The position numbers and the translations under genes were made by a program. From contig NZ_JAKSYI010000120.1 of assembly GCF_022829285.1 (NCBI RefSeq), positions 124,001 to 188,000 of the forward strand: a stretch of 64,000 nucleotides of DNA, written 5' to 3'. This DNA is from Methylobacterium sp. J-078 (lineage in GTDB: Bacteria; Pseudomonadota; Alphaproteobacteria; Rhizobiales; Beijerinckiaceae). The notes under the pieces are model-generated. The model saw nothing but the letters and a program-made list of their open reading frames with translations, was not told the origin of the DNA and made no database searches. Below, one piece after another: positions 29,091-40,422 of the stretch. Every line of letters begins with the position of its first letter. Position 1 is the first letter of the stretch.

Positions 29091-30185
29091 ATGGATGCCG
29101 CGAAGGATGCAGGCCAAGCCGCCTCCGACACAAGCCGGGCGGGAGCCAAGCGCTCCGCGGGGGCGAAGTCCGGGGGCGCGGCCGAGACCCACGCGCCGGC
29201 CCCGAACGCGCCGCAGTTCACCCGTGATGAAGACCTTCACGCCTACCACGAGATGCTGCTGATCCGGCGCTTCGAGGAGAAGGCCGGCCAGCTCTACGGC
29301 ATGGGCTTGATCGGCGGCTTCTGCCACCTCTACATCGGCCAGGAAGCCGTCGTGATCGGCATGCAGATGGCCTCGGTCGAGGGCGATCAGGTCATCACCG
29401 GCTACCGCGACCACGGCCACATGCTGGCCTGCGGCATGGACCCCAAGGGCGTGATGGCCGAGCTCACCGGCCGGCGCGGCGGCTACAGCCGGGGCAAGGG
29501 CGGCTCGATGCACATGTTCAGCCGCGAGAAGCAGTTCTTCGGCGGCCACGGCATCGTCGGCGCCCAGGTTTCCCTCGGCACCGGGCTCGCCTTCGCCGAC
29601 GCCTACCGGAAGAACGGCAACGTCAGCCTGACCTACATGGGCGATGGCGCGGCCAACCAGGGCCAGGTCTACGAGAGCTTCAACATGGCGCAGCTCTGGA
29701 AGCTGCCCGTGGTCTACGTGATCGAGAACAACCGCTACGCCATGGGCACCTCGGTCGCCCGCGCCTCGGCCCAGACCGACTTTTCCAAGCGCGGCATCTC
29801 GTTCGGCATCCCCGGCGAGCAGGTGGACGGCATGGATGTCCGCACCGTGCGCGAGGCCGCGACCCGGGCGATCGAGCACGCCCGGTCCGGCCAAGGCCCC
29901 TACATCCTCGAGATGCAGACCTACCGCTATCGCGGCCACTCGATGTCGGACCCGGCCAAGTACCGGACCAAGGACGAGGTCTCGAAGATGCGCGAGGAGC
30001 ACGACCCCATCGAGATGGTGCGCAAGCGCCTGATCGAGATGCACGGCGTGGCGGAAGCCGAGCTCAAGGCCACCGACGCCCGGGTGCGCGAGACCGTGAA
30101 CGAATCCGCCGAGTTCGCCACGCACGATCCCGAGCCGGATCCGGCCGAGCTGTGGACCGACATCCTGCTGGAAGCCCGGGCCTGA
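29091..30185 (+). CDS. pdhA: Pyruvate dehydrogenase E1 alpha subunit
   Basis: Thiamine-diphosphate-dependent E1 alpha, which decarboxylates pyruvate with PdhB. After an unusually Ala-, Lys- and Gly-rich, probably disordered 40-residue head comes the E1 alpha core: [36 protein letters not shown], and the ThDP motif [17 protein letters not shown]...NNRYAMGT, which starts with GDG and ends in NN as in the transketolase fold. [11 protein letters not shown] is the conserved phosphorylation-loop region (no evidence of regulation here). Length is 364 residues. ATG 29091 is six bases after GGGGAG; an in-frame TTG two codons earlier is less likely. Confidence 0.96.
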   Translation: MDAAKDAGQAASDTSRAGAKRSAGAKSGGAAETHAPAPNAPQFTRDEDLHAYHEMLLIRRFEEKAGQLYGMGLIGGFCHLYIGQEAVVIGMQMASVEGDQVITGYRDHGHMLACGMDPKGVMAELTGRRGGYSRGKGGSMHMFSREKQFFGGHGIVGAQVSLGTGLAFADAYRKNGNVSLTYMGDGAANQGQVYESFNMAQLWKLPVVYVIENNRYAMGTSVARASAQTDFSKRGISFGIPGEQVDGMDVRTVREAATRAIEHARSGQGPYILEMQTYRYRGHSMSDPAKYRTKDEVSKMREEHDPIEMVRKRLIEMHGVAEAELKATDARVRETVNESAEFATHDPEPDPAELWTDILLEARA

Positions 30186-30273
30186 GCCCCATCACGCGCC
30201 GGAGACCGGGGGATGGGGCCGCGCCCCTGCCTCCGACGGGCTGACCGCCTCATCCTCGATCGACGAGTTTTTC

Positions 30274-31716
30274 ATGGCGACCGACATCCTGATGCCCGCC
30301 CTCTCTCCGACCATGGAGGAGGGCAAGCTCTCGAAGTGGCTGAAGAAGGCGGGTGATCCGGTCAAATCCGGGGACGTTCTCGCCGAGATCGAGACCGACA
30401 AGGCGACCATGGAGGTCGAGGCCATCGACGAGGGCGTGCTCGCCAAGATCCTGGTCGAGGAAGGCACCGAGGGCGTGAAGGTCAACACGCCGATCGCCAT
30501 CATCGCGGCCGAGGGCGAGGACGTCTCGGCGGCCTCCGCCGGCGGCGGCACCCCGAAGCCCGAGGCGTCAGCCCAGCCCGCCCCGGCGCCCGACATGCAG
30601 GCCGAAGGCCAGGCGGAGAAGCCCGCCCCGAGCGCCAAGACCGGCGACGACGCGCCGAAGGCCCCGGCGGCGCCCGCCACCATCACCAACAAGGCGCCCG
30701 CGCCGGTGATGGAGGAGTTCCCGGAGGGCACCGAGATGGTCATCACGACCGTCCGCGAGGCCCTGCGCGACGCCATGGCCGAGGAGATGCGCCGGAGCGA
30801 CGACGTCTTTGTGATGGGCGAGGAGGTCGCCGAGTACCAGGGCGCCTACAAGATCACGCAGGGGCTGCTGCAGGAATTCGGGGCGCGGCGCGTGGTCGAC
30901 ACCCCAATCACCGAGCACGGATTTGCCGGCATCGGCGTCGGCGCGGCTTTCACGGGCCTGCGCCCGATCGTCGAGTTCATGACCTTCAACTTCGCCATGC
31001 AGGCGATCGACCACATCATCAACTCGGCGGCGAAAACCCTCTACATGTCCGGCGGCCAGCTTGGCTGCCCCATCGTGTTCCGCGGCCCCAACGGTGCCGC
31101 CGCCCGCGTCGGCGCCCAGCACAGCCACGACTATTCGGCCTGGTACTCCAACGTGCCCGGCCTCAAGGTCATCGCGCCCTACACGGCCTCGGACGCCAAG
31201 GGCCTCCTGAAGGCGGCGATCCGCGATCCGAACCCGGTCATCTTCCTCGAGAACGAGATCCTCTACGGCCAGAGCTTCCCGGTGCCGAAGCTCGACGATT
31301 TCGTGCTGCCCATCGGCAAGGCGCGCATCCACCGTACCGGCAAGGACGTGACCATCGTGTCGTTCTCGATCGGCATGACCTACGCCCTCAAGGCGGCGCA
31401 GGCGCTGGCCGAGGAGGGCATCGAGGCGGAGGTGATCGACCTGCGCACCCTGCGTCCGATGGACACCGACACGGTGGTGGAATCGGTGAAGAAGACGGGC
31501 CGTTGCGTCACCGTCGAAGAGGGCTTCCCGCAATCGGGCATCGGCGCCGAGATCTCGGCCCGGCTGATGGTCGACGCCTTCGACTACCTCGACGCCCCCG
31601 TCCTGCGCGTCACCGGCAAGGACGTGCCGATGCCCTACGCGGCCAACCTCGAGAAGCTGGCGCTGCCCAACGTCGCCGAAGTCATCGAGGCGGTGAAGGC
31701 GGTCTGCTACCGCTAA
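30274..31716 (+). CDS. pdhB: Pyruvate dehydrogenase E1 beta subunit with lipoyl domain
   Basis: E1 beta subunit, 480 residues. An N-terminal lipoyl domain (1-~80) carries Lys43 in [12 protein letters not shown], the lipoylated lysine by homology. An Ala/Pro-rich linker of about 60 residues follows, then the catalytic E1 beta part from [13 protein letters not shown], with [13 protein letters not shown] and the [19 protein letters not shown] segment. The lipoyl domain on E1 beta is a known alphaproteobacterial feature, absent from E. coli. It follows pdhA after 88 bases and leads to the DUF5076 gene and pdhC, so it belongs to one operon. Its first 75 residues are nearly identical to those of PdhC. 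Confidence 0.96.
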   Translation: MATDILMPALSPTMEEGKLSKWLKKAGDPVKSGDVLAEIETDKATMEVEAIDEGVLAKILVEEGTEGVKVNTPIAIIAAEGEDVSAASAGGGTPKPEASAQPAPAPDMQAEGQAEKPAPSAKTGDDAPKAPAAPATITNKAPAPVMEEFPEGTEMVITTVREALRDAMAEEMRRSDDVFVMGEEVAEYQGAYKITQGLLQEFGARRVVDTPITEHGFAGIGVGAAFTGLRPIVEFMTFNFAMQAIDHIINSAAKTLYMSGGQLGCPIVFRGPNGAAARVGAQHSHDYSAWYSNVPGLKVIAPYTASDAKGLLKAAIRDPNPVIFLENEILYGQSFPVPKLDDFVLPIGKARIHRTGKDVTIVSFSIGMTYALKAAQALAEEGIEAEVIDLRTLRPMDTDTVVESVKKTGRCVTVEEGFPQSGIGAEISARLMVDAFDYLDAPVLRVTGKDVPMPYAANLEKLALPNVAEVIEAVKAVCYR

Positions 31717-31739
31717 GGGCCGCACGCGTTCACCTCCAA

Positions 31740-31760
31740 CTCTCCCCGTGCCGGGGAGAG
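31740..31760. repeat. Small palindromic hairpin between pdhB and DUF5076
   Basis: A perfect 8-bp stem, CTCTCCCC with GGGGAGAG, around a 5-base GTGCC loop. It resembles the core of the larger repeat at 33563-33668 and may belong to the same dispersed palindrome family. The DUF5076 ribosome-binding site lies four bases after it. Confidence 0.6.
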
Positions 31761-31772
31761 ACCGGAGACGAG

Positions 31773-32057
31773 ATGATGACCCAGAAATTCGAAGAACTGT
31801 CCGCCCCGCCGGATGCCATCGAGAACGGCGGCATCGAGGTGCTTCGCGCCAGCGTCGTCGACGGCGCGGTGAGCATCGCCCTGCGCCGCTCCTTCGACGA
31901 TCCAGCGACCTGGGGCCGTCTTCTGGCCGACCTCGCCCGCCAGGCGGCGCGGGTCTACGCGCTGGAGACGGAGATGGCTGAGGACGAAGCCTTCGCGCGC
32001 ATCAGCGCCGGCTTCGAAGCCGAGAGCCTCGATCCCGACGCACCGATTCTGAACTGA
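31773..32057 (+). CDS. DUF5076-family small protein in the pdh operon
   Basis: A 94-residue soluble acidic protein with a strong GGAGA site before two adjacent ATGs (31773 and 31776). Visible blocks are SAPPDAIENGGIEVLRASVVDGAVSIALRRSFDDPATWGRLLADLARQAARVY and a C-terminal acidic tail ESLDPDAP. It matches my memory of DUF5076, a group found with pyruvate dehydrogenase genes in Rhizobiales. It lies 56 bases after pdhB and 45 before pdhC, so it is expressed with them. No known function. Confidence 0.7.
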   Translation: MMTQKFEELSAPPDAIENGGIEVLRASVVDGAVSIALRRSFDDPATWGRLLADLARQAARVYALETEMAEDEAFARISAGFEAESLDPDAPILN

Positions 32058-32102
32058 CCGCCGCCCCCCGACCTCGCCCGCTGACGATCAGGATTTCACC
32101 CC

Positions 32103-33533
32103 ATGCCGATCAACGTCCTGATGCCCGCCCTGTCGCCCACGATGGAGAAGGGCAACCTCGCCAAGTGGCTCAAGAAGGAGGGGGATGCGGTGAAATCCGG
32201 CGACGTGCTCGCCGAGATCGAGACCGACAAGGCGACGATGGAGGTCGAGGCCATCGACGAGGGCGTGCTCGCCAAGATCCTGGTGGCCGAGGGCACGGCC
32301 GACGTGCCGGTGAACGACCTCATCGCGATCATCGCGGCGGACGGCGAGGACCCGGCCAGCATCCAGGCCCCGGGCGGCGCAGAAGCTCCCAAGGCCGAGG
32401 CTCCCGAGACCGAAGCCCCGAAGGCGGATGCCGAGAACGCAACCCCGGGCGGCGGGACGATGTCCTACGCCCGCGTTGACGCGGCACCGGACGGCGCGAA
32501 GCCCGATCGCGGCAAGGGCGCGGAGACTGCCGGCGCCGCGTCCGCCCCCGGGGCCGAGGGTAAGCGCGTCTTCGCCTCACCGCTGGCTCGCCGGATCGCC
32601 AAGCAGGAGGGCGTCGACCTGGCGGCGGTGACGGGCTCCGGCCCCCGCGGCCGGGTGATCGAGCGCGACGTGCGGGCAGCGCTCACTGCCGGCACCGGCA
32701 AGGCCGCTGCGCCGAAGCCCGCCGAGGCCGCGCAGACCGCCGAAGCCCCGAAGGCCACCCCGGTGGTGGCCGCGGCGCCAAAGGCCAGCGGCCTCACCAC
32801 GGACCAGGTCCGGGGCTTCTACGCCAAGGGCACCTATGAGGAAGTGCCCCTCGACGGCATGCGCAAGACCATCGCCAAGCGCCTCACCGAGGCGATGCAG
32901 GTGGCCCCGCACTTCTACCTGACGGTGGATTGCGAGCTCGACGCGCTGATGACCCTGCGCGAGCAGCTGAACAAGAGCGCCGGCACGACCAAGGACGGCA
33001 AGCCGCTGTTCAAGCTCTCGGTGAACGACTTCGTCATCAAGGCGATGGGCCTCGCCCTGATGCGGGTGCCGGCGGCGAACGCCGTCTGGGCCGAGGACCG
33101 CATCCTGCGCTTCGACAACGCCGAGGTCGGCGTGGCGGTGGCCATCGACGGCGGCCTGTTCACGCCCGTCATCCGCCGGGCTGACCAGAAGACGCTCTCC
33201 ACCATCTCCAACGAGATGAAGGACTTCGCGGCGCGCGCACGGGCCAAGAAGCTGAAACCCGAGGAATACCAAGGCGGCGTCACTTCGGTCTCGAACCTCG
33301 GCATGTTCGGCATCAAGCACTTCACGGCGGTGATCAACCCGCCGCAATCCTCGATCCTCGCGGTGGGTGCGGGCGAGAAGCGCGTCGTGGTACGGGACGG
33401 GGCACCCGCCGTCGCACAGGTCATGACCGCGACGCTGTCCTGCGACCACCGGGTGCTCGACGGGGCGCTCGGCGCCGAGTTGATCTCGGCGTTCAAGGGA
33501 TTGATCGAGAGCCCGATGGGGATGCTGGTCTAG
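32103..33533 (+). CDS. pdhC: Dihydrolipoamide acetyltransferase (E2) of pyruvate dehydrogenase
   Basis: E2 core of the complex, 476 residues. One N-terminal lipoyl domain with Lys43 in [12 protein letters not shown], an Ala/Pro/Glu linker, a peripheral-subunit-binding domain ([20 protein letters not shown], near 157-190) that docks E1 and E3, a second linker, and the catalytic acetyltransferase domain from about residue 240. The active-site DHRVLDG is near 450-457, and the chain ends MGMLV. All expected parts are present. Lipoylation needs LipA, encoded 2.6 kb on. Confidence 0.97.
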   Translation: MPINVLMPALSPTMEKGNLAKWLKKEGDAVKSGDVLAEIETDKATMEVEAIDEGVLAKILVAEGTADVPVNDLIAIIAADGEDPASIQAPGGAEAPKAEAPETEAPKADAENATPGGGTMSYARVDAAPDGAKPDRGKGAETAGAASAPGAEGKRVFASPLARRIAKQEGVDLAAVTGSGPRGRVIERDVRAALTAGTGKAAAPKPAEAAQTAEAPKATPVVAAAPKASGLTTDQVRGFYAKGTYEEVPLDGMRKTIAKRLTEAMQVAPHFYLTVDCELDALMTLREQLNKSAGTTKDGKPLFKLSVNDFVIKAMGLALMRVPAANAVWAEDRILRFDNAEVGVAVAIDGGLFTPVIRRADQKTLSTISNEMKDFAARARAKKLKPEEYQGGVTSVSNLGMFGIKHFTAVINPPQSSILAVGAGEKRVVVRDGAPAVAQVMTATLSCDHRVLDGALGAELISAFKGLIESPMGMLV

Positions 33534-33562
33534 TCGGTCCGCAACAAACAGAACGGTCCCTG

Positions 33563-33668
33563 CTCCCCCTTGTGGGGAGGGTGTGGAGGTGGGGGTGGTT
33601 GGGTCACCCTCGACCTGCGGAGGTTAGCGGAACCACCCCCACCTTCGATCCCTCCCCACAAGGGGGAG
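33563..33668. repeat. Large imperfect inverted repeat (palindromic repeat element)
   Basis: Arm 33563-33600 (38 bases) pairs with arm 33631-33668, with 34 of 38 matches and a 30-base spacer. Each arm contains its own small palindrome of CTCCCC and GGGGAG around CTTGT, so it is a palindrome of palindromes. This structure is typical of REP/BIME-like dispersed elements of the Rhizobiales. It lies between pdhC and the DUF559 gene, starts 30 bases after the pdhC stop and could affect pdhC mRNA stability or transcription into lpd. Confidence 0.85.
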
Positions 33669-33712
33669 GGAGGCGCGGAAACCGGATCGGTTGGTTGGAG
33701 GCGCGACGGCCT

Positions 33713-34129
33713 ATGCCTTGGAGAGAATCGCGATCGGCCGAAGCCTCGCCTCGCGCCCTCGTGCATGCGAGGGTCCTGCGTCGAACCTCGACCGATGCGG
33801 AGCGGCGGTTGTGGCGTCATCTCCGCCATCGCCTCCCGATCCAGGCCTCGCACTTCCGGCGCCAGGTCGCCCTAGGTCTTTACGTTGCGGATTTCTGCTG
33901 CTTGTCGGCGCGGCTCATCGTCGAAGTCGATGGCGGGCAGCATACCCTCGATCACCGCATCGTCTACGATGAGGCGCGCACGATCGCCCTCGAACGACAA
34001 GGCTTCCGCGTCCTGCGCGTCACCAACACTGACGTGATGCACCGGATCGACGGCGTCCTCGAGACGATCCGCGCCGCCCTCGCGATCATCCCATCCCCGA
34101 CCCATGGCCCCGCCGAACCCGGGGCGTAG
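33713..34129 (+). CDS. DUF559-family (Vsr-like) endonuclease-fold protein
   Basis: A 138-residue protein of the DUF559 group, which has the Vsr/PD-(D/E)xK endonuclease fold. Conserved stretches: RRTSTDAERRLWRHLR, SHFRRQVALGLYVADFCC (Asp of the nuclease motif), LIVEVDGGQH (Glu and Gln-His) and a tail RVLRVTNTDVM. The catalytic residues look intact. The likely start is ATG 33713 (homology begins at ARVLRRTST); the frame is open further upstream across the palindromic repeat. It interrupts pdhC-lpd, which are normally adjacent, so it appears inserted. Cleavage activity and target are unknown. The lpd start is only eight bases after its stop, so the operon still reads through. Confidence 0.8.
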   Translation: MPWRESRSAEASPRALVHARVLRRTSTDAERRLWRHLRHRLPIQASHFRRQVALGLYVADFCCLSARLIVEVDGGQHTLDHRIVYDEARTIALERQGFRVLRVTNTDVMHRIDGVLETIRAALAIIPSPTHGPAEPGA

Positions 34130-34137
34130 GAGCCCAC

Positions 34138-35577
<1,440 letters not shown>

Positions 35578-35691
35578 TCGGGAGCCGCCCCGGACGCGAC
35601 GGGCACCGCTCGGCTTGAAACCCGCGCTGCCCGGTGACACCTGAGCGCCGGCCGGCCACGGGTCGAGCGGCGCAGAGAGGGAACACGCGGG

Positions 35692-35976
35692 ATGGACGGA
35701 CAGGTCTACGGCGCCATGGGTCAACCCGGCGTCGGCTTTCTGATGGCTATCGTGATCGGGGCGCTGGCGGGATGGCTCGCCGAGCGGTTCACGGCGGCGA
35801 ATATGGGGCTCATCGCCAATATCGTGATGGGCATCCTCGGCGGCCTGCTCGGCAACTATCTCGCGCACAAGCTGCACATCCCGGTTTTCGGATTCTGGCG
35901 CAACCTGATCTCGGCGACGGTGGGCGCCGTCATCATCATCACGATCTATCGGGCGATCGCCGGGCGCCGATACTGA
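35692..35976 (+). CDS. GlsB/YeaQ/YmgE-family membrane protein
   Basis: A 94-residue protein with three hydrophobic helices ([57 protein letters not shown]) and the family pattern of Gly-rich helices: GxxxGWLA and GxxGGLLGN. Members are stress-associated inner-membrane proteins of unknown mechanism. The ATG at 35692 has GAGAGGGAAC before it, good spacing. It stands between lpd and lipA on the same strand; whether it is co-transcribed is unclear, with gaps of 114 and 127 bases in which I see no terminator. Confidence 0.85.
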   Translation: MDGQVYGAMGQPGVGFLMAIVIGALAGWLAERFTAANMGLIANIVMGILGGLLGNYLAHKLHIPVFGFWRNLISATVGAVIIITIYRAIAGRRY

Positions 35977-36103
35977 TCACAGGGCGCCTGACGAACGCGA
36001 GACCCTGTCGCGCCATCCCGTCGCGGCGGGTTTGCGGTGGCGGGCGTCACGGCTTAAGTCGGAGGATACGCCGGCCTGTCGCGGGCGAATCCCGTGGATT
36101 GTC

Positions 36104-37066
36104 ATGGCCGTCGTCCTCGACCTCCTTCGCAACGATCAGCGTCCGCGCCATCCCGAGAAGGCGCACCGGCCCGACAAGCCGATCCAGCGCAAGCCCGACT
36201 GGATCCGCGTGAAGGCACCCGGCTCCAAGGGCTGGGAGGACACGCGCAAGATCGTGCACGAGCACGGCCTCGTCACGGTCTGCGAGGAGGCGGGCTGCCC
36301 CAACATCGGCGAGTGCTGGGAGAAGAAGCACGCCACCTTCATGATCATGGGCGACACCTGCACGCGGGCCTGCGCCTTCTGCAACGTGCGCACCGGGCTG
36401 CCCGAGGGCCTCGACGCGGGTGAGCCCGACAAGGTCGCGGATTCGGTGGCCAAGCTCGGCCTGCACCACGTGGTCATCACCTCGGTGGACCGCGACGATC
36501 TCGGCGATGGCGGCGCCGAGCACTTCGCCCGCACCATTCGGGCGATCCGGGCGCGCAGCTCCGCCACCACCATCGAGGTGCTGACCCCGGACTTCCTGCG
36601 CAAACCCGGCGCCCTCGAAGTCGTGGTCGCGGCCCGGCCCGACGTGTTCAACCACAACATGGAGACGGTGCCGGGCAACTACCTCACGGTCCGCCCGGGC
36701 GCGCGCTATTTCCACTCGGTGCGCCTGCTCCAGCGGGTCAAGGAACTCGACCCGACCATCTTCACCAAGTCGGGCATCATGGTGGGCTTAGGGGAGGAGC
36801 GGAACGAGGTCGTGCAGCTCATGGACGACCTGCGCTCGGCCGATGTCGACTTCCTGACCATCGGCCAGTATCTCCAGCCGACCAAGAAGCACCACGAGGT
36901 GGTGCGCTTCGTGCCCCCGGACGAGTTCAAGGGCCTGGAGACCACCGCCTACACCAAGGGCTTCCTCCTCGTCTCGGCGACGCCCCTGACCCGCTCCTCC
37001 CACCACGCCGGTGAGGATTTCGCAAAGCTGAAGGCGGCCCGTCTCGCCCGCATCGCCAACGCTTAG
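36104..37066 (+). CDS. lipA: Lipoyl synthase
   Basis: Radical SAM enzyme that inserts two sulfurs into octanoyl groups bound to E2 or GcvH to make lipoyl cofactors. Both clusters are visible: the auxiliary set [12 protein letters not shown] and the radical SAM set CTRACAFC (residues ~68-100). Further conserved stretches are [24 protein letters not shown] and GIMVGLGEE, plus the C-terminal Arg-Ser-Ser-Tyr-like segment (here [11 protein letters not shown]). It is 320 residues from ATG 36104. It sits with the complexes it serves. Confidence 0.96.
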   Translation: MAVVLDLLRNDQRPRHPEKAHRPDKPIQRKPDWIRVKAPGSKGWEDTRKIVHEHGLVTVCEEAGCPNIGECWEKKHATFMIMGDTCTRACAFCNVRTGLPEGLDAGEPDKVADSVAKLGLHHVVITSVDRDDLGDGGAEHFARTIRAIRARSSATTIEVLTPDFLRKPGALEVVVAARPDVFNHNMETVPGNYLTVRPGARYFHSVRLLQRVKELDPTIFTKSGIMVGLGEERNEVVQLMDDLRSADVDFLTIGQYLQPTKKHHEVVRFVPPDEFKGLETTAYTKGFLLVSATPLTRSSHHAGEDFAKLKAARLARIANA

Positions 37067-37073
37067 AGTCTCG

Positions 37074-37529
37074 ATGCCCTCATTCCGGATCAACCGCGCG
37101 GTGCGGCACTCGCCGCGCCAGATGTACGACCTCGTGGCCGACGTGGAGCGCTACCCCGACTTCCTGCCGCTGTGCGAATCCCTGCGGGTGCTGCGGCGCC
37201 AGCCGGGGGCGGACGGCACGGAGGTGCTCGTGGCCGAGATGGGGGTCGGCTACAAGGCGATCCGCGAGCGCTTCACCACCCGCGTCACCCTCGACCCCGA
37301 GAACCTGCGCATCGTCGCCGAGTACATCGACGGCCCGTTCCGCCACCTTGAGAACCGCTGGGTGTTCAAGGAGGGCGAAGGCGGCGGCTGCACGGTCGAC
37401 TTCTTCATCACCTACGAGTTCAAGAGCCGGACCCTCGGCATGCTCATGGGCACGATGTTCGACCGCGCCTTCCGCAAGTTCACCGACGCCTTCGAGGCGC
37501 GGGCGAACCGGGTCTACGGCGCGGCCTGA
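37074..37529 (+). CDS. Coenzyme Q-binding COQ10/RatA START-fold protein
   Basis: A 151-residue SRPBCC/START-fold protein of the COQ10/RatA group. Conserved features are the N-terminal SPRQMYDLVADVERYPDFLPLC, then GYKAIRERFTTRV, YIDGPFRHLENRW and a C-terminal amphipathic helix (MFDRAFRKFTDAFEARA). COQ10 homologues bind ubiquinone and help respiration; the RatA name (a ribosome toxin) is used in gamma-proteobacteria for the same fold. In alphaproteobacteria it often follows lipA, and here it starts seven bases after that gene. I favour the COQ10-like role. Confidence 0.86.
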   Translation: MPSFRINRAVRHSPRQMYDLVADVERYPDFLPLCESLRVLRRQPGADGTEVLVAEMGVGYKAIRERFTTRVTLDPENLRIVAEYIDGPFRHLENRWVFKEGEGGGCTVDFFITYEFKSRTLGMLMGTMFDRAFRKFTDAFEARANRVYGAA

Positions 37530-37532
37530 ACG

Positions 37533-37865
37533 TCAGCGCAGGTGCGGCGTCACGCGGGCGCGCAGCAGCCGGACGAGGTCCGGGTCCATGAAGCCATAGA
37601 CATCGGGGATGTCGAGGCAGACGAGCCGCGCGTGCTTCAGGCTCGCGCGGAAGCGGCGCTGCAGCAGCGCCCGGTGCCGGTTCTCCATCACCACGATCAG
37701 ATCGGCCCAGGCGAGCCACTCCGCCGAGACCGGTTCGTCGGCCGCCGCATCCGTCCCGGCCGAGGCGACCTCCAGATCCGGCCAGTCCGAGAACACTTGC
37801 TCGGCGGTCGGGCTGCGCAGCCGGTTTCGGCTGCACACGAAGAGCACGTGCGGCGCGCGCCTCAT
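37533..37865 (-). CDS. Low-molecular-weight phosphotyrosine phosphatase-like protein
   Basis: A 110-residue protein with a P-loop phosphatase signature CSRNRLRS (Cys-x5-Arg-Ser) at residues ~10-17 in FVCSRNRLRSPTAEQVF. The second-half DIPDVYGFMDPDL carries the general-acid aspartate region (DPD). It is shorter than classic LMW-PTPases (about 140-160) and belongs to a compact subgroup. Its ATG overlaps the ABC transporter stop by ATGA, so translation is coupled. It converges with the COQ10 gene, three bases between the stops. Substrate unknown. Confidence 0.82.
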   Translation of the reverse strand: MRRAPHVLFVCSRNRLRSPTAEQVFSDWPDLEVASAGTDAAADEPVSAEWLAWADLIVVMENRHRALLQRRFRASLKHARLVCLDIPDVYGFMDPDLVRLLRARVTPHLR

Positions 37866-39649
37866 GCCTCCACCACCCCGCCGGCCTGGCGCTCGAACAG
37901 GGCGCGGTAGCGCCCCTCCGGCCGGACCAGCAGGTCGTCGTGGCTGCCGTCCTCGACGATGCGGCCTCCGTCGAAGACGAGGATGCGGTCGAGGGCCCGC
38001 ACGGTGGAGAGCCGGTGCGCGATGACGATGGCCGTGCGGCCGCGCATCAGCCGCTCCATCGCCTCCTGGATCAGCGCCTCCGATTCCGAATCGAGGCTGG
38101 AGGTGGCCTCGTCGAGGATCAGGATCGGCGCGTCGGCGAGGAAGGCGCGGGCCAACGCCACCCGCTGGCGCTCGCCCCCCGAGAGCTTGACGCCGCGCTC
38201 GCCCACCAGGGTGGCGTAGCCCTGGGGCAGGCGCGCGATGAACTCGTGCGCGTTGGCGAGGCGCGCGGCGTGCGCAATCGCCTCGGCTGAGGCGCTGGGG
38301 CGCGCATAGGCGATGTTCTCGGCCAGCGACCGGTGGAACAGCACCGGCTCCTGGGGCACGATGGCGATGTGCGCGCGCAAGCTCGCCTGCGTCACCCCGG
38401 ACACGTCGCGCCCGTCGATGCGGATGCAACCCCCGGTGACGTCGTAGAGGCGTTGCACCAGCTTGACGAAGGTGGTCTTGCCCGAGCCCGACCGGCCGAC
38501 GAGTCCGACCCGCTGCCCGGCCGGGATGTGCACCGAGAGGTCGCGGTAGAGCGGCGTCTCGTGCCCGGCATAGTGGAAGGTCACGTGCTCGAACCGGAGG
38601 TCGCCGTTCGTCACGGCGAGCGCCGTGGCGCCCGGCCGGTCGGCGACGCCGTAGGGCTCGGCCTCGAGGGCGACGAGTTCCTCCATCTCGTTGACGCCCC
38701 GCTGGACCCGGTTGATGTGGCTGCCGATGTCGCGCAGGTAGCCGTGCACCACGAAGTAGGTGGTCAGCACGTAGGCGACGTCGCCGGGGCTCGCCGCCCC
38801 CGTCCACCAGAGCCAGAGGGCGGTACCGACGATGGCGGTGCGCAGCACCAGGAGCAGCGCGAACTGCGCCGTGATGCTCCAGGTGATCCGCATCCAGGTG
38901 CGGTGGGTGCGCCGGTTCCACTTGCCGAGTAGCCGGGCGAGGCGCGCATCTTCGCGGGCCTCGGCGCCGAAGGCCTTGACCACGGCGTTGGCGCCCACGG
39001 CGTCGCTGAGCGCGCCGCCGAGGCGGGAATCCCAGACGTTGGAGAGCTGGGCCGCCGGCGCGATGACCCGGGTGGCGAGCATCACCACGATGCCGAGATA
39101 GATCAGCGAGCCGAGGCCGATCACCAGGCCCATCACGGGCCATTGCAGGCCGAGCAGGATCATGGTGCCGAGGAGCACCGTGAAGGCCGGCAGCAGTTCC
39201 AGCAGCAGCGTGTCGTTCAGCCCTTCGAGGGCCCACATGCCGCGCGAGACCTTGCGCACGGTGGAGCCCGCGAAGCTGTTGGCGTGCCAGTCAGTGGAGA
39301 GGCGCTGGACCCGGTGGAAGCCGGCCTGCGCCACCGCCTGCATGGTCGAGAGGGTCAGTGGCACCACCAGGGCCCAGGCCACGTGGCGCAGGCCTAGGGT
39401 GACGAGGCCGAGGCCCGCCATCGCGGCGAAGGCGAGAAGGGCATCCGCGCGCGCCGCCGCGCGGTCGGCGGCCGAGAGGGCGTCGACCAGCCGGCCGGCG
39501 GACAGGGGCAGGAACACGTCGGCGAGCGTCGAGCCGACGATCGCCGCGACGACACCGGCGACGAGGGGGAGGCGGGTCCGCCACTGGCGGACGAGGAATG
39601 CGAGGACGGCCCGATAGGCCTCCGCGCCGTGCAGGCGGTCGAGAAGCAT
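37862..39649 (-). CDS. ABC exporter, fused permease and ATPase (MsbA/LagD type)
   Basis: A 595-residue half-transporter. Residues ~1-320 form the six-helix type I exporter membrane domain; ~340-595 form the nucleotide-binding domain with Walker [10 protein letters not shown]-loop in VPQEPVLF, signature [14 protein letters not shown], Walker [13 protein letters not shown] and H-loop AHRLSTV. The dimer would export lipids, peptides or drugs. The coupled phosphatase-like gene downstream gives no obvious substrate. Upstream 39650-39918 is a 269-base GC-rich gap where I see no feature beyond the absence of genes. Confidence 0.9.
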   Translation of the reverse strand: MLLDRLHGAEAYRAVLAFLVRQWRTRLPLVAGVVAAIVGSTLADVFLPLSAGRLVDALSAADRAAARADALLAFAAMAGLGLVTLGLRHVAWALVVPLTLSTMQAVAQAGFHRVQRLSTDWHANSFAGSTVRKVSRGMWALEGLNDTLLLELLPAFTVLLGTMILLGLQWPVMGLVIGLGSLIYLGIVVMLATRVIAPAAQLSNVWDSRLGGALSDAVGANAVVKAFGAEAREDARLARLLGKWNRRTHRTWMRITWSITAQFALLLVLRTAIVGTALWLWWTGAASPGDVAYVLTTYFVVHGYLRDIGSHINRVQRGVNEMEELVALEAEPYGVADRPGATALAVTNGDLRFEHVTFHYAGHETPLYRDLSVHIPAGQRVGLVGRSGSGKTTFVKLVQRLYDVTGGCIRIDGRDVSGVTQASLRAHIAIVPQEPVLFHRSLAENIAYARPSASAEAIAHAARLANAHEFIARLPQGYATLVGERGVKLSGGERQRVALARAFLADAPILILDEATSSLDSESEALIQEAMERLMRGRTAIVIAHRLSTVRALDRILVFDGGRIVEDGSHDDLLVRPEGRYRALFERQAGGVVEA

Positions 39650-39918
39650 GGGATGCGATCACGGCGCGGGGCGGGCGCCGACTCCGTGCATGGCGGGCGC
39701 ACGCGGGCGACCGGCAGAGGATTCAGAGAGGTGCGGGGAGGGGACGGGCGCGGCGCGCTCGGGCGCGCGGCGGCGTCAGGCCGGCGGGCGCGAGACGCGC
39801 GGGCGGACCGGGGCGGCGAACGATACCGATGTCATGCAGCCTCCCCAACGGTTCGAGGGCGAACCCGGCGCGAAACGACGCGCCGTGATTCGCAACCTGA
39901 CAGCCGAGCGTGTCGGTT

Positions 39919-40422
39919 TCAAGACGCGGGCGCGAGGACCGATTCGAGCAGGCCGAGGGCGTCGCTCACCGCCTGCCGGCGGATCTCGGTGCGGCCGAGA
40001 TCGCCGTAGCGGCGCTCGAGGTGGCGCACGGGCGCGCCCTTCGCGGCCAAGCCGAAATGCACGAGGCCGACCGGCTTGTCGGCGCTGCCGCCGCCGGGAC
40101 CCGCGACACCCGTGATGGCCACGGCTATATCGGCATGCGCGTGCGCCAGGGCGCCCTCGGCCATGGCGCGGGCGACCGCCATGCTCACCGCGCCCTGCGC
40201 CGCGATGAGGTCGGCGGGCACGCCGATGCTCTCGGTCTTGGCCGCGTTCGAGTAGGTGACGAAGCCGCGCTCGACCACCGCCGAGGAGCCGGGGATCGCG
40301 GTGAGCAGCGCGGCGACGAGGCCGCCGGTGCAGGATTCGGCCGTGGCGACCGTCAGCCCCGCCGCCGCGTAGGCGGCGACGAGCACCTCCGCGCGGGCGA
40401 GCAGGGCGGGGTCGTCGATCAC
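39919..40422 (-). CDS. pncC: CinA C-terminal domain protein (nicotinamide-nucleotide amidase)
   Basis: A 167-residue stand-alone CinA_C domain, predicted to hydrolyse nicotinamide mononucleotide to nicotinate mononucleotide plus ammonia in NAD salvage. Features are AAGLTVATAESCTGGLVAALL, GSSAVVERGFVTYSNAAK, and [22 protein letters not shown], which match the PncC catalytic region (Ser in AESCTGG; Tyr in TYSN; GPGGG). Start GTG 40422 overlaps the ispDF stop (GTGA), so coupled translation. It lacks the N-terminal COG1058 half. Confidence 0.9.
   Translation of the reverse strand: MIDDPALLARAEVLVAAYAAAGLTVATAESCTGGLVAALLTAIPGSSAVVERGFVTYSNAAKTESIGVPADLIAAQGAVSMAVARAMAEGALAHAHADIAVAITGVAGPGGGSADKPVGLVHFGLAAKGAPVRHLERRYGDLGRTEIRRQAVSDALGLLESVLAPAS

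Noticed and set aside
37533-39236. A 567-codon minus-strand frame through the ABC transporter
   Set aside because: Only the last 110 codons (37533-37865) match a phosphatase; the rest is out of frame with the ABC transporter.
39629-40115. Several short plus-strand frames between the ABC transporter and pncC
   Set aside because: Arg/Gly/Pro-rich GC-type frames that run into pncC antisense; none has a good start.
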